DNA from: a virus
IMG/VR virus record: IMGVR_UViG_3300015245_000196
Span: 1,052 to 46,851 of that record
DNA length: 45,800 nt
Direction: 5' to 3' (one strand)
A program made the position numbers and the translations under genes. Each line of letters opens with the position of its first letter. Position 1 is the first letter of the stretch. Shown piece after piece: positions 38,346 to 45,800 of the stretch. The notes beneath the pieces were generated by a model, which worked only from the letters and a program-made list of their open reading frames with translations, was not told the DNA's origin and searched no databases.

Positions 38346-39437
38346 ATGTGTCCGTTCACCGTCGAACAGATCGCGTACGCCGGCAAGGCCGCGATCGACT
38401 ACTACCTCAAGAACGACCCGATCGATCAGATCAACGTCGCCCGCCCGCTGATTAAGAAAGCGATGGAGGGTAAGCAGGACTACGCCGGCGGTCTGCAATT
38501 CGTCGTCGAGCAACTGCGCTACAGCAACGACAGCAACTTTCAAAGCTACTTCGGCGACCAACAGGTCACGTACAACCGCAAGCGGACCTTGCAGCAAGCG
38601 AAGTACTCGTGGGGCTCGTTCCACGATGGCTTTGGTCTGAACGAGGACGAGCTCGCGCAGAACGGGATCACGATGACGGATGACCGCGACGCGGTGCCGT
38701 CGGACGCCGAGAAAGTGCAGCTCACCAATCTCTTGAAGGAAAACCAAGAGACGTTGAAGCTCGGCTTTCAAGAGAACTTCGACATCATGTTGCACCTCGA
38801 CGGCTCGCAAGACGCCGAGGACATCCCGGGGCTCGACGCGCTCGTCGCGCAGGATCCGGCGGTGGGCATCGTGGGCGGTCTCGACCCGAGCTCTAACTCG
38901 TGGTGGGAGAATTACGCCGATCTCAACATCGACACGCCCACGGTCGACCTGATCGATCGGATGGAGATCGCGTGGCGTAAGTGCATTCGAGTCGGCGGCA
39001 TGGCGCCCGATTTCATCCTCGTCGGCTCGACGTTCGTCGATGCGTACCGCACCGCGGCCGCGAGCAAGAGCGCAGCGTCGGGCATCCAAAAGACGATGCT
39101 CGTCGGCGGCGGCAGCGGCAACACCAAGGGCGTCACGATCGACCCGTCGGTCGGATCCGGCATCGAGACCGGCCTCTACTTCAAAGGCGTGCAGCTCACC
39201 TGGGATCCGGTCATGGAGCAGCTCGACGACACGTACTCGCCCACGGTGGCGTGGGAGAAGCGCTGCTACATGCTCAACACGCGCTTTATCAAGCTGCGGC
39301 CGATCAAAGGTCACTGGCTGGTGTCGCGCAAGCCGCCCCGGGTTTACGACCGCTACGTTCACTATTGGGCGCTCACGTCGAAGGCCGCGTACACGACCGG
39401 CAAGCGCAACTCGCAAGCCGTTCTCTCGATCGCGTAG
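38346..39437 (+). CDS. Major capsid protein (363 aa)
   Basis: ATG after GCGGAGGATCAGCAC. Pattern PLIKKAMEGKQDYAGGLQFV, FQSYFGDQQVTYNRKRTLQQ, AKYSWGSFHDGFGLNEDELA, and the late TGLYFKGVQLTWDPVMEQLD, CYMLNTRFIKLRPIKGHWLV fits the HK97-fold capsid proteins of many podo- and siphoviruses. Length (363) is normal for this group. It has its own promoter and is preceded by scaffold and decoration genes. It is expected to be the most abundant virion protein. Confidence 0.88.
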   Translation: MCPFTVEQIAYAGKAAIDYYLKNDPIDQINVARPLIKKAMEGKQDYAGGLQFVVEQLRYSNDSNFQSYFGDQQVTYNRKRTLQQAKYSWGSFHDGFGLNEDELAQNGITMTDDRDAVPSDAEKVQLTNLLKENQETLKLGFQENFDIMLHLDGSQDAEDIPGLDALVAQDPAVGIVGGLDPSSNSWWENYADLNIDTPTVDLIDRMEIAWRKCIRVGGMAPDFILVGSTFVDAYRTAAASKSAASGIQKTMLVGGGSGNTKGVTIDPSVGSGIETGLYFKGVQLTWDPVMEQLDDTYSPTVAWEKRCYMLNTRFIKLRPIKGHWLVSRKPPRVYDRYVHYWALTSKAAYTTGKRNSQAVLSIA

Positions 39438-39481
39438 ATCGGCGGTCAACGAGCAGCTCAACACTTTAGAGGGACACGAAC

Positions 39482-39829
39482 ATGCGTAGTTTGCTTATCG
39501 GCCTGGGCATCGATCTCGACTTCGGTGCGACGGCCAGCGGTGCAGCGATCGACATGACCGGGCAGGAGCTCCCGTTCACGCCGGGCAATACGGCGATCGC
39601 GGTGATCTCGATCAACAATTGGGCCGAGGGCGAGGCCGTCGCCAAGCTCGCGTTGCAGGGCTCCGACAACGCCTTCTCGGGGTGGGAGGATCTCGCTTTC
39701 GCCGGCAGCGGCGCGAGCGGTTGCCCGGTCTCCTACACGGCGGTCCAGATCCCCGATTGGCTGCGCTGGCACACGAGCGGCGTTACCGCGAGCGACGGCC
39801 GCGGCTCGATCTACCTGCTATCGAACTAA
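39482..39829 (+). CDS. Small virion-type protein after the capsid gene (115 aa)
   Basis: ATG after GAGGGACAC. Mostly beta with Gly/Ala (IDLDFGATASGAAIDMTGQE, then NNWAEGEAVAKLALQGSDNA) and a C-terminal block resembling a beta-sandwich (SYTAVQIPDWLRWHTSGVTA). Small proteins in this position are often head fibres or capsid decorations. Function inferred from position. Confidence 0.68.
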   Translation: MRSLLIGLGIDLDFGATASGAAIDMTGQELPFTPGNTAIAVISINNWAEGEAVAKLALQGSDNAFSGWEDLAFAGSGASGCPVSYTAVQIPDWLRWHTSGVTASDGRGSIYLLSN

Positions 39830-39836
39830 CCGAGAG

Positions 39837-39865
39837 GGGCGCCCGGGCGTGAGTGCCGGGCGCCC
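39837..39865 (+). terminator. Perfect hairpin after the small capsid gene
   Basis: GGGCGCCCGG (39837-39846), a nine-base loop, and CCGGGCGCCC (39856-39865) form a perfect 10-bp stem without a T tract. It could trim or stabilise the abundant capsid message, or attenuate transcription. Confidence 0.55.
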
Positions 39866-39916
39866 GAGCTCGTAACCGCGCACACGGTTCGCACCACAAC
39901 CACAACGGAGAACGTC

Positions 39917-40336
39917 ATGCCCCGCAAAACTCTCGTCGACATCCGACGCAGCGAGCTGCACACGCACCGCGCCGACTTCTGGCCGTGGGAGCTCCCGATC
40001 CTCGCGTTCATCCACAAGGAACAGATCAAGGAGGTCGGGGAGATCGACTGCGACAACCGCGTGCTCGATCCCGAAGCCGAGTTCGCGCGCCTCGAGCGCC
40101 GCTTCGGTTGGGACAAAGAGACGCACGAGGTCCGCGTGCGCGCGATCTACGGCAACGGCCCGCTCGGTGTCGCCAAGCTCGCCGAAGCGATGGAAGGCCA
40201 CTTGAAAGAGCAGGCCGAGAACGACGGGCGCGTCGCGGCCGAGCTCGACGCCGCGGCCGCCGCCGCCGAGACCGAGGGAGCGCCACCGATCGACGACGCC
40301 GAGCAGCCGCGCACGCGCCGCCGCGCGAGCTCGTAG
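39917..40336 (+). CDS. Hypothetical head-region protein (139 aa)
   Basis: ATG after ACAACGGAGAACGTC. The N-terminal part (FWPWELPILAFIHKEQIKEV) is followed by a helical EAEFARLERRFGWDKETHEV and an acidic alanine-rich tail (LDAAAAAAETEGAPPIDDAE). Placed between the small capsid protein and the adaptor, it could be a head completion or chaperone protein. No family was recognised. It is followed by a two-hairpin terminator. Confidence 0.65.
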   Translation: MPRKTLVDIRRSELHTHRADFWPWELPILAFIHKEQIKEVGEIDCDNRVLDPEAEFARLERRFGWDKETHEVRVRAIYGNGPLGVAKLAEAMEGHLKEQAENDGRVAAELDAAAAAAETEGAPPIDDAEQPRTRRRASS

Positions 40337-40348
40337 GTTTCTGTGCGG

Positions 40349-40401
40349 CCCTATTCGTAGGGTCTTGATCGGGCGGCTCGAAAGGGTCGCCCGCTTTTTT
40401 T
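40349..40401 (+). terminator. Tandem hairpins with T tract upstream of adaptor gene
   Basis: CCCTA-TTCG-TAGGG (40349-40362) is followed by CGGGCGGC (40370-40377) and GTCGCCCG (40386-40393) with one G-U pair, then seven T (40395-40401). The second hairpin is a standard intrinsic terminator. No promoter was found between it and the next gene at 40417, so partial read-through is expected. Confidence 0.82.
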
Positions 40402-40416
40402 GCGAGGAGCGCGCAC

Positions 40417-41847
40417 GTGGACACAGTCGAATGGGGCTTCTCTAACGACACGTGGCTCGCCTCGTGGGCCATCACGTACGGACTGATCGCCGAGTCGGGC
40501 GTCGCGTTTAGCTGCGGCGCTCAGGTTGCGTACAGCGACCAAGCCGCGCTCGCTGCCGACGATTACGTGTGGTCCGCGACCTTCGCGCCGCCGACGGCTC
40601 CCTCGCTCACCGCCGGCTGGCTCATGGTGTCCGTGGTCGGCACCGGGCCGATCAACATGTCCAACCCCGGGTTCGTCAATTGCGTGATCCGCTACGGCGG
40701 CGTCGATCTCGTGATGACGGGCTTGAAGTTCGACACGATCGAGCACCACGGTTTCGTGCTCGCCGGCGTCGTGCGCGTCGGGGATCTCTCCGGCTTCACC
40801 GGCGAGCTGCTCGAGGTCGACTTGAGCTCCGGGTTCACCGGGCAAACGGTTCCGGTCGTGCTCGCGATTCAAGCGGCCTTCTTCGATGGCGTGGCCGATG
40901 TCGCGGATCTCGACTTTCAGCTTGGCGACGCCGACACGTTCGTCACGCCGCTCTCGATCGATCCCGCGCCAAGCAACAACGTCGATCTCGTCGTCACCGT
41001 GGCCGCGGCCGCGCGCTTGAGCTCGAGCGACACGGGCACGATCGAGAACGCGACCACGGGCTACACCGCGGCCGACGACACGCCCTCGATCAACGGCGGG
41101 CTCCTGACGTTCAGCTACTTGATGGCGTGCGACACGAGCTACAACTGCGAGTGCGAGACGGATCCCGAAGCCAAGACGCTCGCCGAGCTGCGCGTCGAAG
41201 TGCTCACGCTCACCGGCTACGCGATGCAGGCGAGCAACCCGCCGCCCGGCGTCGAGCAGCAGTACAACGCGCTCTTGCGCACCGCGCAGGGCTATCTCAT
41301 CACCAAGTATCGAGCGCTTGAGACCGAGCGATTCTTTTCGTGGACGCTCACGCCCGGGATCCGCTACTACGGACTGCGCGACAACCGCAATTGTTGCGAC
41401 GTCAAGCTCAACAAGTACCGGATCACCGGCGCGTGGTTGCAGGATCTAAATAACGTCTGGTGGCCGCTGATCTATGGGATCGACCCGACGTTCTACACGC
41501 TCAACGTCAACTTCGGGTGGCCGGCGTTCTACGAGATCCGCCAGTGCGTCGAGATCTTCCCCGCACCGCAAGCCGCGTACACGCTTTGGATCAAAGGACA
41601 CTTCGAGCTCCTGCCGTTCACCGAGGACGACGACGTCACGACGATCAGCGCGGAGCCCGTCAAGAATTGGGCGGTCTACCTCGCCAAGGCCGCGAAGGGT
41701 TTGCAGGACGCGGCCGTGTATGCCGCGATGGCGAAAGACCAGGTGGGCCAGCTCATCGCCGGCGCGCACGTCTCGCGTCGCTACATCCCGGGCACCAGCG
41801 AGATCCCCGTGCCGACGCCGCCCGTGATGGTGCACTTCGATGCCTGA
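40417..41847 (+). CDS. Beta-domain / head-tail adaptor fusion protein (476 aa)
   Basis: GTG after GCGAGGAGCGCGCAC. The first 240 residues are a beta-rich domain (AITYGLIAESGVAFSCGAQV, then GGVDLVMTGLKFDTIEHHGF, and SDTGTIENATTGYTAADDTP) of the kind seen as a separate appendage or decoration protein. Residues about 245-476 match a phage head-tail adaptor family: LAELRVEVLTLTGYAMQASN, ALETERFFSWTLTPGIRYYG, GWPAFYEIRQCVEIFPAPQA, and WIKGHFELLPFTEDDDVTTI. The C-terminal domain probably binds the portal. The fusion is unusual. It overlaps the next gene by eight bases. Confidence 0.8.
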   Translation: MDTVEWGFSNDTWLASWAITYGLIAESGVAFSCGAQVAYSDQAALAADDYVWSATFAPPTAPSLTAGWLMVSVVGTGPINMSNPGFVNCVIRYGGVDLVMTGLKFDTIEHHGFVLAGVVRVGDLSGFTGELLEVDLSSGFTGQTVPVVLAIQAAFFDGVADVADLDFQLGDADTFVTPLSIDPAPSNNVDLVVTVAAAARLSSSDTGTIENATTGYTAADDTPSINGGLLTFSYLMACDTSYNCECETDPEAKTLAELRVEVLTLTGYAMQASNPPPGVEQQYNALLRTAQGYLITKYRALETERFFSWTLTPGIRYYGLRDNRNCCDVKLNKYRITGAWLQDLNNVWWPLIYGIDPTFYTLNVNFGWPAFYEIRQCVEIFPAPQAAYTLWIKGHFELLPFTEDDDVTTISAEPVKNWAVYLAKAAKGLQDAAVYAAMAKDQVGQLIAGAHVSRRYIPGTSEIPVPTPPVMVHFDA

Positions 41848-42646
41848 GCCGCGCAAAGCGCCGCTCACCGTCTCCAAGGGCGGCATCGACCGCCTACGCA
41901 CCAAGGGCGGCGCTCGAGCCGACTCGCTCTACGATCTCGTGAACGCGGTGATCGATGCCGAGTTCAACATCAACCCACGGCCCGGATCCACGCGCCTCGC
42001 GCAGCTTCCGACCGGCACCGTCGGCCTGGCCGCGTTCGACGGCAAGTTTCACGTGTTCGCGCACGAGGAGGTCGATCTCACCGGGTTCGATGACTTCGAG
42101 CTCGACATCCTCTTGCACCCGTTCGATCCGACTGCGGAGCTCGAAACGATCCACTTCGCGCAACCGTATCTCGGCGCGCTCTACGTGGTCGCGGAGTTTC
42201 ACTCCGGCTCGACGACCGTCACACAGTCGATTTATCACTACTGGTTGCAGCCGGGCGAGGAATGGACGGCGTCGACGGAGTACTCGTTCAACGAATTCGT
42301 CACCCCGACCGTGCCCAACGGTTTCGTGTACAGCGCCTCGCGGCTCGGGCTCGCGTATCCCGCCTGGGCGCCGGGCGTGCCGCGCACCGCCGGCAACGGC
42401 TCGAGCATCGATCCGTCGATCATCGAGCCGACGATCTACAACGAGTTCTTTTACGTGGCGATCGAGACCACGGGCGACAACCCGCTCTCAAGCTCGAGCG
42501 AGCCCGACTGGCCGACGTCGACGGGCGCGACGATCGTTGAGAACACGGACGGCACGCCGACGCAAAGCGCCAACGACGTCACGCCGCCGGCGCCGCCGCC
42601 GACGAGCACGCCGCAAGCCTCGACGGTTGAAAGGTACAACCGATGA
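41840..42646 (+). CDS. Tail nozzle-type protein, N-terminal half (268 aa)
   Basis: ATG at 41840, overlapping the adaptor gene. Residues about 10-110 (SLYDLVNAVIDAEFNINPRP, GSTRLAQLPTGTVGLAAFDG, KFHVFAHEEVD) match the start of podovirus tail nozzle (T7 gp12/P22 gp10-like) proteins. It continues with ALYVVAEFHSGST, an EPDWPTSTGATIVENTDG module and a Pro/Thr-rich tail (TPPAPPPTSTPQ). It appears to be the first half of a nozzle whose propeller core is in the next gene. It overlaps that gene by four bases. Confidence 0.78.
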   Translation: MPEPRKAPLTVSKGGIDRLRTKGGARADSLYDLVNAVIDAEFNINPRPGSTRLAQLPTGTVGLAAFDGKFHVFAHEEVDLTGFDDFELDILLHPFDPTAELETIHFAQPYLGALYVVAEFHSGSTTVTQSIYHYWLQPGEEWTASTEYSFNEFVTPTVPNGFVYSASRLGLAYPAWAPGVPRTAGNGSSIDPSIIEPTIYNEFFYVAIETTGDNPLSSSSEPDWPTSTGATIVENTDGTPTQSANDVTPPAPPPTSTPQASTVERYNR

Positions 42647-44553
42647 CCGCGCCGCTGTGGACACCGGGCACTCTCAAGCAGCCGGGCGACATCGTCCGGC
42701 CGACGAGCGCGGGCGCGATCGCGGCACCGGGCCTCGACAACCCGAACTTCGACGAAGCGGTCAGCAACGACGGGTGGTCGAGCTCGGGCGCGGGCTCGTG
42801 GCTGATCGACAATAGCGCGCCGGTCTTCAACGGCACGAACTCCCTCAAGCTCGGCTGGACGAGCAACCCGAACGCGCAAACGCTTCGGACGATCAACGAT
42901 GCGCGCCTCGCAGTCACGCCGGGTCAAGTCGTCACCATGACGATCTACGCGATCTCGGATGTGACCGGCGACGTCGCGCGGCTCATGCCGATGATCCGAT
43001 GGTTCTCGGCGGCGGCCGCGGAGCTTGACCCCACCAAGCTCGATCTCGATCCGACCAACGTCGCCGGCGAGGCGCGCATCAACTCGAGCGGCCTCACGAG
43101 TGCGGCCGCGAACGGCGTATGGGTGCAGCTCACCGTACAAGGCGTCGCGCCGGCGGGTGCGGCGACTGCGACCGCGGGCATCGACGCGACGTGGGGCGAC
43201 TGTCACTGGACGGTGGATTTCGTCACGTTCGATTACGCGAGCCAGGTCGCGGCGAACAACAACCTTTACCGCGCCGTGCAGGCGGCCGCGGGCTTCACCG
43301 CGAACACCGAGCCCGACTGGCCGACCACGATCGGCCTCACCGTCGTCGACAACGAGGTCACGTGGGAGTGCGTGAGCGGCAACTCCGTCACGTGGCAGGC
43401 GCACCGGATCCTCGTGAGCGGCACGTTCGAGCCGACGTGGCCCACCGTTGCGCAGGGCACCGTCCCCGACAACACGATCACGTGGACGCTCAACCCTCGA
43501 CAGGTCACGGATCCCAACGTACCGAACGACTCGAGCATCGTTCTGATCGCGGCGTCGAAGGTGTACATCGGCGACAACGACATCATCGACTACAGCGCCA
43601 CGGCGAACCCGCTCGACTTCTCCACGCGCGACGACGCCGGGTATCTGCCTTTCGGCTTGCAGGAGTACGGCGCGAACCCCGTTGCAGCGATGGGCCTCTA
43701 CCGCGGCAACCTCGCGGCCTTCAACTCGCAGGGCTGTCAAATCTGGCAAGTCGACGAGGATCCGACGCAAATCTCGCTGCTCGACGCCGTGCCGATCCCG
43801 TGCACGTATCCGAAGTCGCTCGCTCCCGTCGGCGACGACCTCGTCTTCCTGTCGGATCTCGGGATCCGCTCGCTCGGCGTCGCGGGCGCGCAAATCAACC
43901 TCGCGTCGGGCGGTTACGGTCGGCAGATCGATCCGCTCGTCACCGCGGCGATCCTCGAGGCGATCGACAACGGGTGGACGCCGCGCGGTCTCTACTGGCC
44001 GGCGCAGGGGCAGTACTGGCTCTTTTTCGGATCGCAAGCGTTCGTTCACACCGTCACCGGGCCGAAAGCCGAACAGCGCTCGTGGGCGCGCTACACGTTC
44101 CCGTGGGTCGTAGACGACTGGACAATTCTCGGCACGAGCCTGTGCCTGCGCGCCGGCGACCTCGTGGTCAAGATGGACACCGCCGCGTGGCTCGACGATC
44201 AACACGACGACACCGGCTCGCCGAATCTCGGCGAAGACATCGTGAGCGAGATCCAGTGGCCGGCGCTTGATCTCGGTAACTTCGGCAGCGACAAGCAGCT
44301 CGTTGCGTTCGACCTCTCGATCACGGGCGCCGCCGATGTGTCGTTCGGTTGGGATCAACGCGCGCTCGACTACGATCCCGCGTCGGGTCCGTGGACCGAG
44401 CCGTACACGGTGGACGGTGACACGCAACCCGGCACCGCGGTCCCGTTCGATGCGACCGCGCCCTCGTTCTCGATGCACTTGCAGTTTGCCAACGGGCCGA
44501 CGCCGTGGAAGTGGTTCGCGTCGAATCTCTACCTCAAGGATCTCTCGCAATGA
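42643..44553 (+). CDS. Tail nozzle/stabilisation-type protein, propeller part (636 aa)
   Basis: ATG in an ATGA overlap. N-terminal 200 residues are a jelly-roll-like beta domain (NDGWSSSGAGSWLIDNSAPV, then TMTIYAISDVTGDVARLMPM). Two copies of a module with EPxWPT and VTW or ITW follow (about 220-290). The C-terminal 330 residues have the nozzle pattern: ASKVYIGDNDIIDYSATANP, YRGNLAAFNSQGCQIWQVDE, LAPVGDDLVFLSDLGIRSLG, and QYWLFFGSQAFVHTVTG. This protein forms the tail channel below the adaptor. Confidence 0.85.
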   Translation: MTAPLWTPGTLKQPGDIVRPTSAGAIAAPGLDNPNFDEAVSNDGWSSSGAGSWLIDNSAPVFNGTNSLKLGWTSNPNAQTLRTINDARLAVTPGQVVTMTIYAISDVTGDVARLMPMIRWFSAAAAELDPTKLDLDPTNVAGEARINSSGLTSAAANGVWVQLTVQGVAPAGAATATAGIDATWGDCHWTVDFVTFDYASQVAANNNLYRAVQAAAGFTANTEPDWPTTIGLTVVDNEVTWECVSGNSVTWQAHRILVSGTFEPTWPTVAQGTVPDNTITWTLNPRQVTDPNVPNDSSIVLIAASKVYIGDNDIIDYSATANPLDFSTRDDAGYLPFGLQEYGANPVAAMGLYRGNLAAFNSQGCQIWQVDEDPTQISLLDAVPIPCTYPKSLAPVGDDLVFLSDLGIRSLGVAGAQINLASGGYGRQIDPLVTAAILEAIDNGWTPRGLYWPAQGQYWLFFGSQAFVHTVTGPKAEQRSWARYTFPWVVDDWTILGTSLCLRAGDLVVKMDTAAWLDDQHDDTGSPNLGEDIVSEIQWPALDLGNFGSDKQLVAFDLSITGAADVSFGWDQRALDYDPASGPWTEPYTVDGDTQPGTAVPFDATAPSFSMHLQFANGPTPWKWFASNLYLKDLSQ

Positions 44554-45029
44554 AAGCGGTCACACGGATCTACGGCGACATCGACCGCTACATGCGCGAG
44601 ATCGGCGACGCGCAATCGCTCGAGATCCGCCGCGACCTCATCGTGCAGCTCGAGGAGCGTATGCGCGCCGACGTCGGGGCGCTCGACGCGGCCGCGTTCG
44701 TCACGCGACATCACTTCGCACCGGGCACGTACGCGCGCGAGATCGAGCTCCCCGCGGGCTCGTGCGTCGTCGGCAAGATCCACCGCGAGGCGCACGCGAA
44801 CGTGATCTCACGCGGGCACGTGCTGGTCGCCACACCCGACGGCGTCGACTCGCTCTCCGCACCGCTCACGTTCATCAGCCACCCGGGCACCAAGCGACTC
44901 GTGATCGCCGTCGACGACGTCGTGTGGACGACGGTGCACGCGAACCCGACCAACACCCGCGACCTCGAGCAGCTCGAGCGCGAGCTCATGGCGCCGACCT
45001 TTGCGGCGCTCGAAGGAGTACAGCGATGA
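44550..45029 (+). CDS. Cupin-like beta-helix protein (159 aa)
   Basis: ATG at 44550, overlapping the nozzle stop by four bases. N-terminal helix (DRYMREIGDAQSLEIRRDLI), then a beta-jelly-roll region at about residues 58-125: GTYAREIELPAGSCVVGKIH, REAHANVISRGHVLVATPDG, and LTFISHPGTKRLVIAVDDVV. This matches the cupin-like phage protein family found between nozzle and internal virion genes. No catalytic metal centre can be proved. It is probably a structural or chaperone protein. Confidence 0.75.
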   Translation: MKAVTRIYGDIDRYMREIGDAQSLEIRRDLIVQLEERMRADVGALDAAAFVTRHHFAPGTYAREIELPAGSCVVGKIHREAHANVISRGHVLVATPDGVDSLSAPLTFISHPGTKRLVIAVDDVVWTTVHANPTNTRDLEQLERELMAPTFAALEGVQR

Positions 45030-45688
45030 CGTGGGTATCGGCAGGCGTGGCCGTCGGATCCGCCGTGATCGGCGCGAGCCAGGCGAAGAAGACGAAGAAG
45101 GCGCAAGACAAAGAAGCGCAAGCCAACTCCGAATTCGAGGCGTCGCGCGCGGCGAAGACCAACCTTGTGCAAGGCCAGGTCGACGCCGCGTACAACTCGC
45201 CGGCGCGGCAGCAGCAGTACGGAACCTTCGCCGGCGCGCTGCGCGATTTCTACGGGCAGGCGCTCGACAAGAAGAAGCTGCAAGCGACGCAACAGCTCAA
45301 GTTTGGGCTCGCCAAGCAAGGCCAGATCGGCGGCAGTCAGCAAGTCGATCGCGGCCGGCTGCTCGGCGAGGAAATGACGAACGCGGCGACCGGCAACGAG
45401 CGGCAAGTGCAAAGTGCGCTCGCGAACTTGAAGGGCAACGATGAGCAGTCGCGCATCGCGCTCCGCAATCAGGCGGGCGCGGGCTTGCAGCTCAACCAGG
45501 TCGCCTCGCGCGCCGCGGAGTCGGAGAAGCAGAACATCGGCACGGCCGACGTCAACGCTCGAGCGAAGGGCATCGGCGACGTATTCGAGAACACGCTCGG
45601 CACCTACAAAGCGATCCAAGACCGCAAGTTGCTCGCGGGCGGTTACAACGCCTCGCGTCAGAACTTGTGGGGCTCGATGGGTCCGTAA
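45026..45688 (+). CDS. Internal virion-type protein (220 aa)
   Basis: ATG at 45026 overlaps the previous stop (ATGA); the longer frame upstream is a shadow. The N-terminus has a Gly/Ala-rich hydrophobic stretch (SAGVAVGSAVIGASQ), followed by a long coiled-coil-like body rich in Gln and Ala (KLQATQQLKFGLAKQGQIGG, then EEMTNAATGNERQVQSALAN). This composition fits podovirus internal core proteins such as the T7 gp14 type, which enter the cell with the DNA. It is followed by another virion gene at the edge. Confidence 0.75.
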   Translation: MTWVSAGVAVGSAVIGASQAKKTKKAQDKEAQANSEFEASRAAKTNLVQGQVDAAYNSPARQQQYGTFAGALRDFYGQALDKKKLQATQQLKFGLAKQGQIGGSQQVDRGRLLGEEMTNAATGNERQVQSALANLKGNDEQSRIALRNQAGAGLQLNQVASRAAESEKQNIGTADVNARAKGIGDVFENTLGTYKAIQDRKLLAGGYNASRQNLWGSMGP

Positions 45689-45700
45689 CGGAGACGATCG

Positions 45701-45800
45701 ATGGCAGGAGAAGGGTTCGATTGGCGCGGCCTCGTGGGCGGGGTGAGCTCGCTCATTCCGGTCTACCAGCAAAACCGCGCGGCGGCGCGCCAGCAAGCCG
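45701..45800 (+). CDS. Start of another internal virion-type protein (truncated by edge)
   Basis: ATG at 45701, twelve bases after the previous stop, with GGAGACG upstream. The 33 visible residues begin AGEGFDWRGLVGGVSSLIPV and continue with YQQNRAAARQQ, a Gly-rich then Gln/Arg-rich helical start like that of the preceding gene. It is probably the next internal virion or ejection protein. It could in principle be the same gene as the one seen at the left edge, with a missing middle. Confidence 0.6.
   Translation, partial: MAGEGFDWRGLVGGVSSLIPVYQQNRAAARQQA

Noticed and set aside
1-45800. tRNA genes, CRISPR arrays, integrase or insertion sequences
   Set aside because: None could be recognised on either strand by reading.

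Overview
The window is part of a tailed double-stranded DNA phage genome. It is GC-rich (about 65% by eye) and almost fully coding. Typical phage proteins are recognisable: terminase, portal, major capsid, a podovirus-type tail nozzle, a YqaJ exonuclease with a RecT annealase, and an N4 gp49/Sf6 gp66 family protein. Lipobox-type signal peptides, GT9-like sugar transferases and a Gram-negative-type parS site point to a GC-rich Pseudomonadota (proteobacterial) host. The terminase-portal-scaffold-capsid-nozzle order, with no tail-tube or tape-measure gene, suggests a short-tailed (podovirus-like) virion. No integrase, DNA polymerase, primase, helicase, tRNA or CRISPR array was seen.

Layout. 1-8.3 kb: the end of an internal virion-type protein and a 2568-residue polyvalent protein carrying a compact GGDEF domain, a RadC-like JAMM domain and an LPD38-like C-terminus. 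8.3-11.6 kb: a chain of overlapping tail fibre or appendage genes. 11.6-12.3 kb: a strand switch, three DnaA-box-like sites in an AT-rich spot, and an HTH regulator that looks leaderless. 12.3-17.8 kb: early genes for recombination (ExoX-like exonuclease, YqaJ, RecT), with a perfect parS palindrome inside recT. 17.8-21.1 kb: lipoproteins and membrane proteins, then a minus-strand DUF5675 lysis-type gene. 21.2-26.2 kb: small accessory genes, a RuvC-like resolvase and a DUF932 protein. 26.7-33.8 kb: small and large terminase, portal, scaffold and small head proteins. 34.3-38.2 kb: five overlapping sugar or methyl transfer genes. 38.2-45.8 kb: major capsid, adaptor, split nozzle, a cupin-like protein and internal virion proteins running off the right edge.

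The left edge begins in the same functional module that the right edge ends in, so the window is probably most of a circularly permuted genome with a short piece missing. Genes are translationally coupled through ATGA, GTGA and TTGA overlaps. Transcription units are separated by sigma70-like promoters with a shared -10/TCCG signature; three of these also carry a common 21-bp palindromic operator. The most unusual features are that operator regulon, the parS and DnaA-box sites (a possible reliance on host segregation and replication proteins), the GGDEF domain in a probably ejected giant protein, and the glycan cassette inside the head operon.
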